Assembly: GCF_000012725.1 (NCBI RefSeq)
Contig: NC_007406.1
Location: forward strand, 1 to 64,000
DNA from: Nitrobacter winogradskyi Nb-255
GTDB taxonomy: Bacteria; Pseudomonadota; Alphaproteobacteria; Rhizobiales; Xanthobacteraceae
Direction: 5' to 3'
DNA length: 64,000 nucleotides
Positions within the stretch are counted from its first letter, which is position 1. Every line of letters begins with the position of its first letter. Below the pieces are notes generated by a model. It was not told the origin of the DNA. It made no database searches and was given only the letters and a program-made list of their open reading frames with translations. The position numbers were made by a program, and so were the translations under genes. This document shows positions 55,060 through 63,474 of this stretch, piece by piece.

Positions 55060-55085
55060 CGTTGGATCGACAATGTGCGTGAGCC

Positions 55086-55159
55086 AGTGTGGTGGTTCAG
55101 AAGTTCGCTTCATTGCCCCATCGAGTCCGTCAAGCAAACTTCTGAACCTAAACCACACT
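55086..55159. repeat. Long inverted repeat upstream of murU
   Basis: Left arm AGTGTGGTGGTTCAGAAGTT (55086-55105), right arm AACTTCTGAACC-taa-ACCACACT (55137-55159), 31-base loop. Nearly perfect 20-bp pairing apart from the three-base bulge. No T-run follows. Confidence 0.85.
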
Positions 55160-55183
55160 AAAATCATAAAGTTGCTGGTGTGC

Positions 55184-55240
55184 CTTTGATTCCGAAGTTT
55201 GCATCAAAGGTTGCGACAAGGGTACGCGAACTTCGGAATC
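55184..55240 (+). promoter_or_regulatory. Overlapping alternative hairpins in the murU leader
   Basis: GATTCCGAAGTT (55188-55199) pairs with AACTTCGGAATC (55229-55240), which ends 14 bases before the murU start. A second helix, CTTTGAT (55184-55190) with ATCAAAG (55203-55209), shares bases with the first, so the two cannot form together. Geometry suits a switch or binding site; the ligand or protein is unknown. Confidence 0.55.
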
Positions 55241-55253
55241 GGGACTCCAGAAC

Positions 55254-55979
55254 ATGCCGACCACTCCCACCAAAGCCATGGTGCTCGCCGCGGGCCTCGG
55301 CCTGCGCATGCGGCCGCTGACCGAACGGATGCCCAAGCCCATGGTGCCCGTGGCCGGCAAGCCGCTGCTCGATCACGTGCTGGACAGGCTGGCGGACGCG
55401 GGCGTCAGCGAGGCTGTCGTCAACGTGCGCTATCTGCCCGACCAGATCATCGATCACGTCGCTCACCGCGACCGGCCGAAGATCATCATCTCCGACGAGC
55501 GCGACCAGGTGCTTGGCACCGGCGGTGCGGTGGTGAAGGCCCTGCCGCTGCTCGGCGACGCACCGTTCTTCCATCTCAATGCCGACACGATATGGATCGA
55601 CGGCGCGCGTCCCAACCTGACGCGGCTGACCGAGGCCTTCGATCCCGCGAGCATGGACATTCTGCTGCTGATGGCGCCGACCGCGAGCAGCATCGGCTAC
55701 AGCGGCAGCGGCGACTACGCCATGCTCCCCAACGGAGCGCTTCGCAGGCGACAAGAGAACCAGATCGTGCCGTTCGTCTATGCGGGAGCCGCCATCCTGT
55801 CGCCCGCGCTGTTCGACGGCGCGCCGGCAGGCGAGTTTCCGCTGACCGCGATATTCGACCGGGCGGGTGAACGGGACCGGCTGTTCGGCCTGCGGCTCGA
55901 CGGCGTCTGGATGCATGTCGGAACACCCGATGCGGTCCAGGCCGCGGAGAAAGCCGTGCTCGCGAGCCTCGACGCCTGA
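55254..55979 (+). CDS. murU: N-acetylmuramate-1-phosphate uridylyltransferase (MurU type)
   Basis: 241 residues, nucleotidyltransferase fold: MVLAAGLGLRMRPLTERMPKPMVPVAGKP, split as the G-x-G-x-R loop and the KPM/Lys segment; FHLNADTIW carries the metal Asp. In peptidoglycan recycling, AmgK phosphorylates MurNAc and MurU converts it to UDP-MurNAc. The AmgK-like fusion lies 0.9 kb upstream on the same strand, which supports MurU over other sugar nucleotidyltransferases. Confidence 0.88.
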   Translation: MPTTPTKAMVLAAGLGLRMRPLTERMPKPMVPVAGKPLLDHVLDRLADAGVSEAVVNVRYLPDQIIDHVAHRDRPKIIISDERDQVLGTGGAVVKALPLLGDAPFFHLNADTIWIDGARPNLTRLTEAFDPASMDILLLMAPTASSIGYSGSGDYAMLPNGALRRRQENQIVPFVYAGAAILSPALFDGAPAGEFPLTAIFDRAGERDRLFGLRLDGVWMHVGTPDAVQAAEKAVLASLDA

Positions 55980-56099
55980 CGGCTGCCTTTCAAATCTTCA
56001 CCGCTTCCGGAGGATTCTCCGGCGAAGTGGATTCCACTTCGCCCGAAGGTTAAATCCCGCCTATGTCATGATATGCCTGATCTCGAATCAGGATCCTCC

Positions 56100-59000
56100 A
56101 TGCGCGTCCGCAACGTCCCCTCCTCAGTGCCGTTTCTGCGCGCGGTCATCACCGCGCTGGTCGACGGGGAGCTGATCGAGGGATTCCGTCCGCGCGCGCA
56201 GCCCGAACGGCTTGCCGAAGCCACGCTCTATCTGCCGACCCGCCGCGCCGGCCGCATGGCGCGCGATATTTTCCTCGACGTGCTGGATACCGACGCCGTG
56301 ATCCTGCCGCGCATCGTCGCGCTCGGCGGAATCGACGAGGACGAACTGGCTTTCGCGCAGGCCGTCTCGTTGCCGCCGGAGACGCTCGAACTGCCGCCGG
56401 CGCTGGACGGGCTCGCGCGCCGCCTCGCGCTCGCCCAGCTTATCGACGCATGGGCGCGGCGGCTGAATCTCGGTGACGGCGAGCCAGCGCGGGCCCCGCT
56501 GGTGCTCGGCGGTCCGGCCTCGACGCTGACGCTTGCCGCCGATCTCGCGCGACTGATGGACGACATGGCCACGCGCGGCGTGGACTGGCGCGCGCTCGAC
56601 GGGCTGGTGCCCGAGGCGCTCGACCGCTACTGGCAGATCACGCTCGATTTCCTGAAGATCGCGCGCGACTACTGGCCGGCTCACCTTCAGGAAACCGGCC
56701 GGATCGAACCCGCGGCGCGGCGCGACCGCCTGATCGAAGCCGAAGCCGCGCGTCTCGCCGCCCATCATGTGGGACCGGTGATCGCGGCGGGCTCCACCGG
56801 CTCGATGCCGTCGACCGCGAAACTGCTGCACGCCATCGCCACGCTGCCGCAAGGCGCGGTCGTGCTGCCAGGACTCGACACCGACCTCGATGAAGAGGCG
56901 TGGAGGTTGATCGGCGGCGTCAGGGATAAAGCGAGCGGCGCGTTCATCACGCCGCCCGCCGCCGGTCATCCGCAGTTCGCGCTGCACGGCCTGCTCGCGC
57001 GCTTCGGCATCAAACGATCGGAGGTGAAAGCGCTCGGCTTCCCCGCGCCATACGGGCGCGAAATGCTGGCGTCCGAGGCGATGCGGCCCGCGGAGGCGAC
57101 CGCGCAATGGCATACCCGGCTCGCCGAACCCGAGGTCGCGGATAAGATCGCGGCCGGACTGCAAAATCTCGCCGTGATCGCGGCCGCCAATCCGGAAATG
57201 GAAGCGCTCGGCATCGCCGTCGCCATGCGCGAGGCGCGCGACCTGAACAAGACCGCGGCGCTGGTGACGTTCGACCGCGCGCTGGCGCGGCGGGTGATGG
57301 CGGCGCTCGGCCGCTGGAATCTCGCCTTCGACGATTCGGGCGGCGATCCGCTGATGGACACGCCTGCTGGAATCTTCGCACGGCTGGCCGCCGAGACCGC
57401 GTGCAACGGTCTGGAGCCCCCGACCCTGCTGGCCTTGCTGAAGCATCCGCTGTGCCGGTTGGGACGCGCGGCGGGCGGCTGGTCGCGTGCCATCATAGCG
57501 CTGGAGCTTGCGATCCTGCGAGGCCCCCGGCCGCCGCCGGGCGGCAAGGGCCTCGCGGACGAATTCGCGCGCTTTTGCGATGAGCGCGACCAGCTCGATC
57601 GCGGCGAGAGTTCCTCGTTGCATCGCAGCGAGCCCCGCGCGGCGCTGAAACCGGACCATCTCGACGATATCAGCGCCCTGATCGCGGCCCTGCGGGATGC
57701 GCTCGCGCCGCTCGAAGGCGACGGCGCATCGAGATCGGCGGACTTCACCCTCCTCGCCCTGCAGCATCGCCAGACTATCGAATCGTTATCCTGTGACGAT
57801 GAAGGCGTCGCCGTCGCATTCGACGGCCGGCACGGCCGTGCCCTCGCTGATGCTTTCGACGATCTGGTTGATGCGGGTGAGCGCAGCGGCCTGACGGTCA
57901 GGATCGCGGACTATCCGGAAACCTTCGAGGCCGCGTTCGGCGATCGCGTGGTGCGCCGGCCGCAGGCGACATCGGCAAGCCTGCGCATCTACGGACCGCT
58001 CGAAGCGCGTCTGACCCAATGCGACCGCGTCATCCTCGGCGGGCTCACCGAAGGCGTCTGGCCGCCCGCGCCGCCGACCGATCCCTGGCTCAGCCGGCCG
58101 ATGCGGCACGAACTGGGGCTCGATCTTCCGGAACGGCGCATCGGACTGTCCGCGCACGATTTCACGCAACTGTTCGGCGCCGAGGAGGTCATCCTCAGCC
58201 ATGCCGCCAAGGCCGCAGGCGCGCCGGCGGTGGCGTCCCGTTTCCTGCATCGGCTCGAAGCCGTCGCGGGCGCGACACGCTGGACATCGGCGAAACAAGC
58301 CGGCGCGCGATATATTCAGTATGCCGAAGCGCTCGATCGGCCCAGCGAGGTTACACCGATCGCGCAGCCCGCGCCGAAGCCGCCGCGCACGGCGCGGCCG
58401 ACGCGCCTGTCCGTGACCGCGATCGAGGACTGGCTGCGCGATCCCTACACCATCTACGCCAGATACATCTTGAAGCTGCTGCCGCTGGAGGCCGTCGACA
58501 TGCCCTTGTCGGCGGCAGACCGCGGCTCGGCGATTCACGACGCGCTCGGCGACTTCACCAAACGTTATCCGGCAAGCCTGCCCGACGATCCGGAAGACGT
58601 GCTGCGCGCCATCGGCGAAAGCCGTTTCGCGCCGCTGATGCAGCGGCCGGAAGCGCGCGCGCTGTGGTGGCCGCGCTTCCAGCGCATCGCGGCATGGTTC
58701 GCGGAATGGGAGCCGACGCGGCGGGCGCATCTGGTCAGGATCGACGCCGAGGTCAGCGGAAAAATCGAAATCCCGATCGACGGCGATCGCAGGTTCACTC
58801 TGTCGGCGCGCGCCGACCGTATCGAACATCTCGGCGGCGGCCGCTTCGCCGTTCTCGACTACAAGACCGGCAGTCCTCCGAGCAGCAAGCAGGTGCGGCT
58901 CGGCCTGTCGCCGCAGCTCACGCTGGAATCCGCGATCCTGCGCAACGGCGGCTTCGCGGGCATTCCCCCCGGCGCATCGGTCAGCGAGCTGGTCTATGTC

Positions 59001-59261
59001 CGGCTCAGCGGCAACAATCCTGCCGGCGAACCGAGACCGGTCGATCTCGATAACGGCAAAACCGCAACCCGGTCGCCCGATCAGGCGGCCGATGTCGCGC
59101 TTGAAGAACTCACCGCGCTGATCCGTGCCTTCGACGACGAGCAGCAGGGCTACGCATCGCTCGACCTGCCGATGTGGAAGGCCCGCTACGGGGTCTATGA
59201 CGATCTCGCACGGATCAAGGAATGGTCGGCGGCGGGCGGGCCGGGGTCGGAGGAATGGTGA
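56100..59261 (+). CDS. addB: Double-strand break repair protein AddB
   Basis: Nuclease subunit of the AddAB helicase-nuclease that resects breaks for RecA. 1053 residues. The N-terminal helicase-like half is inactive-looking (LPTRRAGRMARDIF in place of a P-loop). The C-terminal RecB-type nuclease domain has ADRIEHL and FAVLDYKTG with the catalytic Asp and Lys. No cysteine occurs in the nuclease domain, so the Fe-S cluster of Bacillus AddB is absent. Start ATG at 56100; 56073 is an alternative. Overlaps addA. Confidence 0.95.
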   Translation: MRVRNVPSSVPFLRAVITALVDGELIEGFRPRAQPERLAEATLYLPTRRAGRMARDIFLDVLDTDAVILPRIVALGGIDEDELAFAQAVSLPPETLELPPALDGLARRLALAQLIDAWARRLNLGDGEPARAPLVLGGPASTLTLAADLARLMDDMATRGVDWRALDGLVPEALDRYWQITLDFLKIARDYWPAHLQETGRIEPAARRDRLIEAEAARLAAHHVGPVIAAGSTGSMPSTAKLLHAIATLPQGAVVLPGLDTDLDEEAWRLIGGVRDKASGAFITPPAAGHPQFALHGLLARFGIKRSEVKALGFPAPYGREMLASEAMRPAEATAQWHTRLAEPEVADKIAAGLQNLAVIAAANPEMEALGIAVAMREARDLNKTAALVTFDRALARRVMAALGRWNLAFDDSGGDPLMDTPAGIFARLAAETACNGLEPPTLLALLKHPLCRLGRAAGGWSRAIIALELAILRGPRPPPGGKGLADEFARFCDERDQLDRGESSSLHRSEPRAALKPDHLDDISALIAALRDALAPLEGDGASRSADFTLLALQHRQTIESLSCDDEGVAVAFDGRHGRALADAFDDLVDAGERSGLTVRIADYPETFEAAFGDRVVRRPQATSASLRIYGPLEARLTQCDRVILGGLTEGVWPPAPPTDPWLSRPMRHELGLDLPERRIGLSAHDFTQLFGAEEVILSHAAKAAGAPAVASRFLHRLEAVAGATRWTSAKQAGARYIQYAEALDRPSEVTPIAQPAPKPPRTARPTRLSVTAIEDWLRDPYTIYARYILKLLPLEAVDMPLSAADRGSAIHDALGDFTKRYPASLPDDPEDVLRAIGESRFAPLMQRPEARALWWPRFQRIAAWFAEWEPTRRAHLVRIDAEVSGKIEIPIDGDRRFTLSARADRIEHLGGGRFAVLDYKTGSPPSSKQVRLGLSPQLTLESAILRNGGFAGIPPGASVSELVYVRLSGNNPAGEPRPVDLDNGKTATRSPDQAADVALEELTALIRAFDDEQQGYASLDLPMWKARYGVYDDLARIKEWSAAGGPGSEEW

Positions 59262-62200
59262 AAGCGCCGCGCCCCGTTCATCCCGACGCCAGCGCGCGCC
59301 AGCAGCGTGCGTCCGATCCGGCCACATCGGTGTTCGTGTCGGCCAACGCGGGATCGGGCAAGACGCACGTTCTCGTTCAGCGCGTGATCCGCCTTCTGCT
59401 CAACGACGTCGACCCCGCGCGCATCCTCTGCATCACCTTCACCAAGGCCGCCGCCGCGAACATGGCGGAGCGGGTATTCTCGACGCTGGGTCACTGGGTC
59501 ACGCTCGACGATGAGGCCTTGAACGGGGCGCTGCGCGATGTCGGCATCGCGCAGCCCGGCGCGAGATGGCGCGAGCGGGCGCGAAAGCTGTTCGCCTCCG
59601 CGCTGGAAACGCCGGGCGGCCTGAAAGTGCAGACCATCCACGCGCTCTGCACGCGGCTATTGCAGCAGTTTCCGTTCGAGGCCGAAGTGCCGGCGCGTTT
59701 CACCGTGCTCGACGAGCGCGACCAGACCGAAATGATGGAGCGCGCCAGCCTTAAGGTCATGCTCGACGCCTCGCAAGATCCGGACAGCCCGTCCGGCCTC
59801 GCGCTGCGATACGCCATGAGCGCGGCCACCGATTCAACGCTGCGCGACGTCCTCAATCAGGCCTGCCTGAGCCGGGATCATGCCCTGACCCAGACGGACG
59901 ACCGCGGCATCGCGCAGGCGATCCGGGACGCCGCCGATGCGCTCGGTGTGGACCCAGCCGAGCGCGTCGAGGACGTCGAACGCGAGATCGTCGACGGGCC
60001 GAACCTGCCGCGAAGCAAGTGGCTCGATACGGCGGCGCTGATCGCAACAGGCAGCTCGAACGACGTCAAACAGGCCGAACGGCTGCGTGCCGCCCATGCG
60101 GAAGCGGGCGACGCCGCGCGGGCCGATCGCTATCTCGACGTCTTCCTGACGGGTGATGGCAGCCCGCGCAAATCCTTCGTCACCAGGAAGATCAGCGATG
60201 CCCGGCCTGATGTCGCTGAAATGCTTGCCGATGAATGCCAGCGCGTGATCGCGCTGCTCGGACGCCGCCGCGCGATCAACATCCGCGACCGCACGCAATC
60301 CCTGCTCGTCATCGCCGCCGCGGTCGCCGCCCACTACCGGCGCGAGAAACACGAGCGCGGCCTGCTCGACTATGACGACCTGATCGACAAGACGCTTCGG
60401 ATGCTGGAGCAGACCTCGCCCGGCTGGGTTCACTACAAGCTCGATCGCGGCGTCGATCACGTGCTGATCGACGAGGCGCAGGATACCAGCCCGAAGCAGT
60501 GGGACATCGTCGAGCGCATCATCGCGGACTTCACCACCGGCGAAGGCGCGCGCGAGGGCGTGCGCCGGACCGTGTTCGCGGTCGGCGACGAGAAGCAGTC
60601 GATCTTCTCGTTCCAGGGCGCGGCGCCGCGCGAGTTCGACGAAAGGCGGCGCAAGCTGGAGAGGAAGTTCACCGATGCAAAGCTTCCGTTCCGCAAGGAG
60701 GATTTCATCTACTCGTTCCGGTCCGGCAAAACGATCCTCGAATCGGTCGACCATGTGTTCCGCGATCCCGCGATCTACGCCAGCATCCACGCGGTCGGCG
60801 CCCACCCCGTGCATGAATCGCTGGCGGACGCCGCACCCGGCATCGTCGATCTCTGGAGCCTTGAGGAGCGGGACAAGCGCGAGGAGATGGAGGGCTGGCG
60901 CGCACCGTTCGATGCGGTCACCGCAACCAGCCCCGAGGTCAAGCTCGCACGACGCATCCGCGACGAGATCAAGTCGCTGATCGCGCAAGGCGCCATGACC
61001 GGACACCTCGGCAACCGCCGTCCGCTCGGTTATGGCGACATCCTGGTGCTGGTGCGGCGGCGGGGCAACGCGTTCGACGCCGTCATCCAGGCGCTGAAGC
61101 AGTCCGGCATTCCGGTGGCCGGCGCGGATCGTCTTAAACTCACCGAGCACATCGCGATCATCGACCTGATGAACCTTGCGGATGCGCTGCTGCTGCCAAG
61201 GGACGATCTGGCGCTGGCGGTGGCGCTGAAAAGCCCGCTGTTCGGCCTCGACGACGACGACCTGTTCAAACTGGCGTGGCAGCGCAAGGGCACGCTGCGC
61301 GACGCGCTCGCCGGGCACGCGACAGCCGATGACAAATTCCGCGACGCCTTCGAAAGCCTGAAGCGGTGCGAAAGTCGCGCCGCGCGCGATACGCCGTTCG
61401 CGTTCTTTGCATGGCTTCTGGGCGAGGAAGCCGGACGGCGGCGGATCCTGCGCCGGCTCGGCCATGAAGCCAATGATGCGCTCGATGAGTTCCTCGAACT
61501 GGCGCTGACCTGTGAGCGCAAGGCCCCCGCGTCGCTGCAAGGCTTCATGGCGTGGCTGCGCGCCGCCGATACCGAGGTGAAGCGCGACATGGAAATCTCG
61601 CGCGACGAAGTCCGCGTGATGACCGTGCACGGCGCGAAGGGACTGGAGGCCTCGGTGGTGTTTCTCGCCGACACCTCGACGTCGCCGGCCGACACCGAAC
61701 GTCTGAGCCTGATCCGCATGGGGCGCGGCAACGCACCCGCCGGCGTCGCCGGGGTGACGATCTGGGCAGGCAGGAAGGCCGAGGACCCGCCCTGCGTGGC
61801 GCAGGCCCGCGCGGCCATGACCGCGGAAACCGAACATGAGTATCGCCGCCTGCTTTACGTCGCGATGACGCGCGCGGCGGACCGCCTGATCGTCGGCGGC
61901 TGCAAACCGGCCAACCGCAAGGATGTCCGGGAGTTCTCCTGGTACCACCTGATCGAAAAAGGTCTGGCCAATTCCGGCCTTGCGATGCAGGAGATCGAAA
62001 CCGCAAGCGGCAAGGTCAAGCGTTTCACCCGGCCAGATCACGATGATCCTGGATCGAATCGATCCAGGATCATGAACGTGATCGATTCTAATATTTTAGA
62101 GCGGGATGCGGGCGGAAAACCGCTGCACACTTTTCCTCATCCCGCTCTAGAGGAAGCCGAACCGGATGCCGCGGGCCCGGCACCGCCGGCGTCCCCCGGC

Positions 62201-62863
62201 GCTACCCGGATCCCGTTGCCGCCGTGGCTGCATCTCGCAGCCGCGCCGGAAGCACCCGCGCGCCGATCGCTGTATCCATCGGATGCCGACGAGGCCGCGC
62301 ATCAACGCGCGCCGGCCGGCGCCATCCCGGATCAGCGCCACCGCGCGCGACTGCGCGGCACGCTGGTCCATCGCCTGCTGCAATCCCTGCCCGAGGTGCC
62401 GCGGGACCGCCGCCGCGAGGCGGCGCTGTCCTATCTCGGGCGCAACGCGAGCGGCTGGGGCAAGACCGAGCACGACGCGCTCGCGGCGCGGGTCGTGGCG
62501 GTGCTCGATGATGCGAGGTTCGCCCCCGTTTTCGCGGAGGGCAGCCGGGCCGAGGTCGCGATCGTCGGGCGGCTGACGACGCGGCGGGGCGATCCCCTGC
62601 CGGTCTCGGGCCAGATCGACCGGCTCGTGGTCACTCCGCACGGGGTTCTGGTCGTCGACTACAAGACCAGCCCCGCACCCGCGAGCCTGGCCGACGTTCC
62701 GCCCGCCTATATCCGCCAGCTCGCGCTCTATCGCGCGATGCTCGCGGGCCTGTACCCGGAACTGCCCGTCAACGCGGCGCTGCTCTGGACCGAGACGCCT
62801 GAAATGATGGAGATTTCCGCCTCGACGCTGGATGCCGCCCTGGAAGCCATCATCTCGGTGTGA
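59255..62863 (+). CDS. addA: Double-strand break repair helicase AddA
   Basis: UvrD-type helicase and second nuclease of AddAB. 1202 residues. Walker A ANAGSGKTHVL, motif Ia CITFTKAAAANMAERV, Walker B VLIDEAQDTSP, GDEKQSIFSFQGA, and RLLYVAMTRAADRLIVGG near the end of the helicase part. The C-terminal nuclease domain has VSGQIDRLVV and VVDYKTSPAP. Between them, at about 930-965, lies a translated 106-bp repeat (62043-62148) encoding NVIDSNILERDAGGKPLHTF and flanking residues. Start ATG at 59255 overlaps the addB stop; 59222 is an alternative. Confidence 0.95.
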   Translation: MVKAPRPVHPDASARQQRASDPATSVFVSANAGSGKTHVLVQRVIRLLLNDVDPARILCITFTKAAAANMAERVFSTLGHWVTLDDEALNGALRDVGIAQPGARWRERARKLFASALETPGGLKVQTIHALCTRLLQQFPFEAEVPARFTVLDERDQTEMMERASLKVMLDASQDPDSPSGLALRYAMSAATDSTLRDVLNQACLSRDHALTQTDDRGIAQAIRDAADALGVDPAERVEDVEREIVDGPNLPRSKWLDTAALIATGSSNDVKQAERLRAAHAEAGDAARADRYLDVFLTGDGSPRKSFVTRKISDARPDVAEMLADECQRVIALLGRRRAINIRDRTQSLLVIAAAVAAHYRREKHERGLLDYDDLIDKTLRMLEQTSPGWVHYKLDRGVDHVLIDEAQDTSPKQWDIVERIIADFTTGEGAREGVRRTVFAVGDEKQSIFSFQGAAPREFDERRRKLERKFTDAKLPFRKEDFIYSFRSGKTILESVDHVFRDPAIYASIHAVGAHPVHESLADAAPGIVDLWSLEERDKREEMEGWRAPFDAVTATSPEVKLARRIRDEIKSLIAQGAMTGHLGNRRPLGYGDILVLVRRRGNAFDAVIQALKQSGIPVAGADRLKLTEHIAIIDLMNLADALLLPRDDLALAVALKSPLFGLDDDDLFKLAWQRKGTLRDALAGHATADDKFRDAFESLKRCESRAARDTPFAFFAWLLGEEAGRRRILRRLGHEANDALDEFLELALTCERKAPASLQGFMAWLRAADTEVKRDMEISRDEVRVMTVHGAKGLEASVVFLADTSTSPADTERLSLIRMGRGNAPAGVAGVTIWAGRKAEDPPCVAQARAAMTAETEHEYRRLLYVAMTRAADRLIVGGCKPANRKDVREFSWYHLIEKGLANSGLAMQEIETASGKVKRFTRPDHDDPGSNRSRIMNVIDSNILERDAGGKPLHTFPHPALEEAEPDAAGPAPPASPGATRIPLPPWLHLAAAPEAPARRSLYPSDADEAAHQRAPAGAIPDQRHRARLRGTLVHRLLQSLPEVPRDRRREAALSYLGRNASGWGKTEHDALAARVVAVLDDARFAPVFAEGSRAEVAIVGRLTTRRGDPLPVSGQIDRLVVTPHGVLVVDYKTSPAPASLADVPPAYIRQLALYRAMLAGLYPELPVNAALLWTETPEMMEISASTLDAALEAIISV
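62043..62148 (+). repeat. 106-bp two-hairpin element, copy B, translated inside addA
   Basis: 31-bp perfect palindrome (62043-62073; 15-bp arms, one-base centre), 24-bp spacer, and 51-bp module (62098-62148) from AGAGCGGGATG to CATCCCGCTCT, followed by agagg. Same order and lengths as copy A (23977-24082, other strand). The addA frame passes through without a stop. Confidence 0.95.
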
Positions 62864-62958
62864 GAAACCTTGACCCGGGAAGATCGCCTTCTTAACTACA
62901 TCCGCAGTTTCAAGCGCATTCTTTCGTCGCGCATCTCATCGAGACAACGAGGTATTCC

Positions 62959-63279
62959 ATGGCTGTTGGCAAGGTTTCGGACGCCAATTTCGAAGCGGAA
63001 GTGCTCAAGGCGACTGGCCCGGTCGTGGTTGATTTCTGGGCGGAGTGGTGCGGCCCCTGCCGCATGATCGGCCCGGTGCTGGACGAAATCTCCAGCGCCA
63101 TGGGCAGCAAGGTCAAGATCGTGAAGCTGAACGTCGACGAGAGCCCGAGGACGGCCTCGAAATACGGCGTGATGTCGATTCCCACTTTGATGATCTTCAA
63201 GGACGGCGAACTGGCCTCGCGTCAGGTCGGCGCGGCGCCCAAGCAGAAACTTGAGCAATGGATCACCGCCACGGTGTGA
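62959..63279 (+). CDS. trxA: Thioredoxin 1
   Basis: 106-residue cytoplasmic dithiol reductant. Active site WAEWCGPCRM with Cys31 and Cys34, SIPTLMIFKDG with the cis-Pro, and VGAAPKQKLEQWI at the C-terminus. Follows addA by 95 bp and is ended by the terminator at 63308; addA-trxA-folC is the usual alphaproteobacterial order. Confidence 0.98.
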   Translation: MAVGKVSDANFEAEVLKATGPVVVDFWAEWCGPCRMIGPVLDEISSAMGSKVKIVKLNVDESPRTASKYGVMSIPTLMIFKDGELASRQVGAAPKQKLEQWITATV

Positions 63280-63307
63280 TCTTTCCGCATTGAGATTTTT
63301 TTTCAAG

Positions 63308-63336
63308 CGGCCGGCGTCAATTCGCCGGCCGTTTTT
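63308..63336 (+). terminator. Rho-independent terminator of trxA
   Basis: CGGCCGGCG (63308-63316), loop TCAATT, CGCCGGCCG (63323-63331), TTTTT (63332-63336). Perfect 9-bp stem 28 bp after the trxA stop, in the convergent gap with folC. Confidence 0.93.
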
Positions 63337-63474
63337 GTTTGGGTAAGGAGAACGTTGAGGTCAGGGCGCACCCTCCCTTCTCGTCATGCCCGGCTTATTC
63401 TCGGTATACACGTCTTTGGAATTTCACGAAGCAAGACGTGGATGGCCGGAATACACCCATTCGAACACAGGATT

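Larger units (their letters stand above)
54753..55253. other. Repeat-rich intergenic region and murU leader
   Basis: About 500 bp without a supported gene. From 54900 it holds mosaic repeats, then two large inverted repeats (55086-55159 and 55184-55240) before murU. 54753-54899 shows nothing I recognise. Confidence 0.65.

Noticed and set aside
57786-59327. 513-codon antisense frame opposite addB
   Set aside because: Shadow frame; addB nuclease motifs are on the plus strand.
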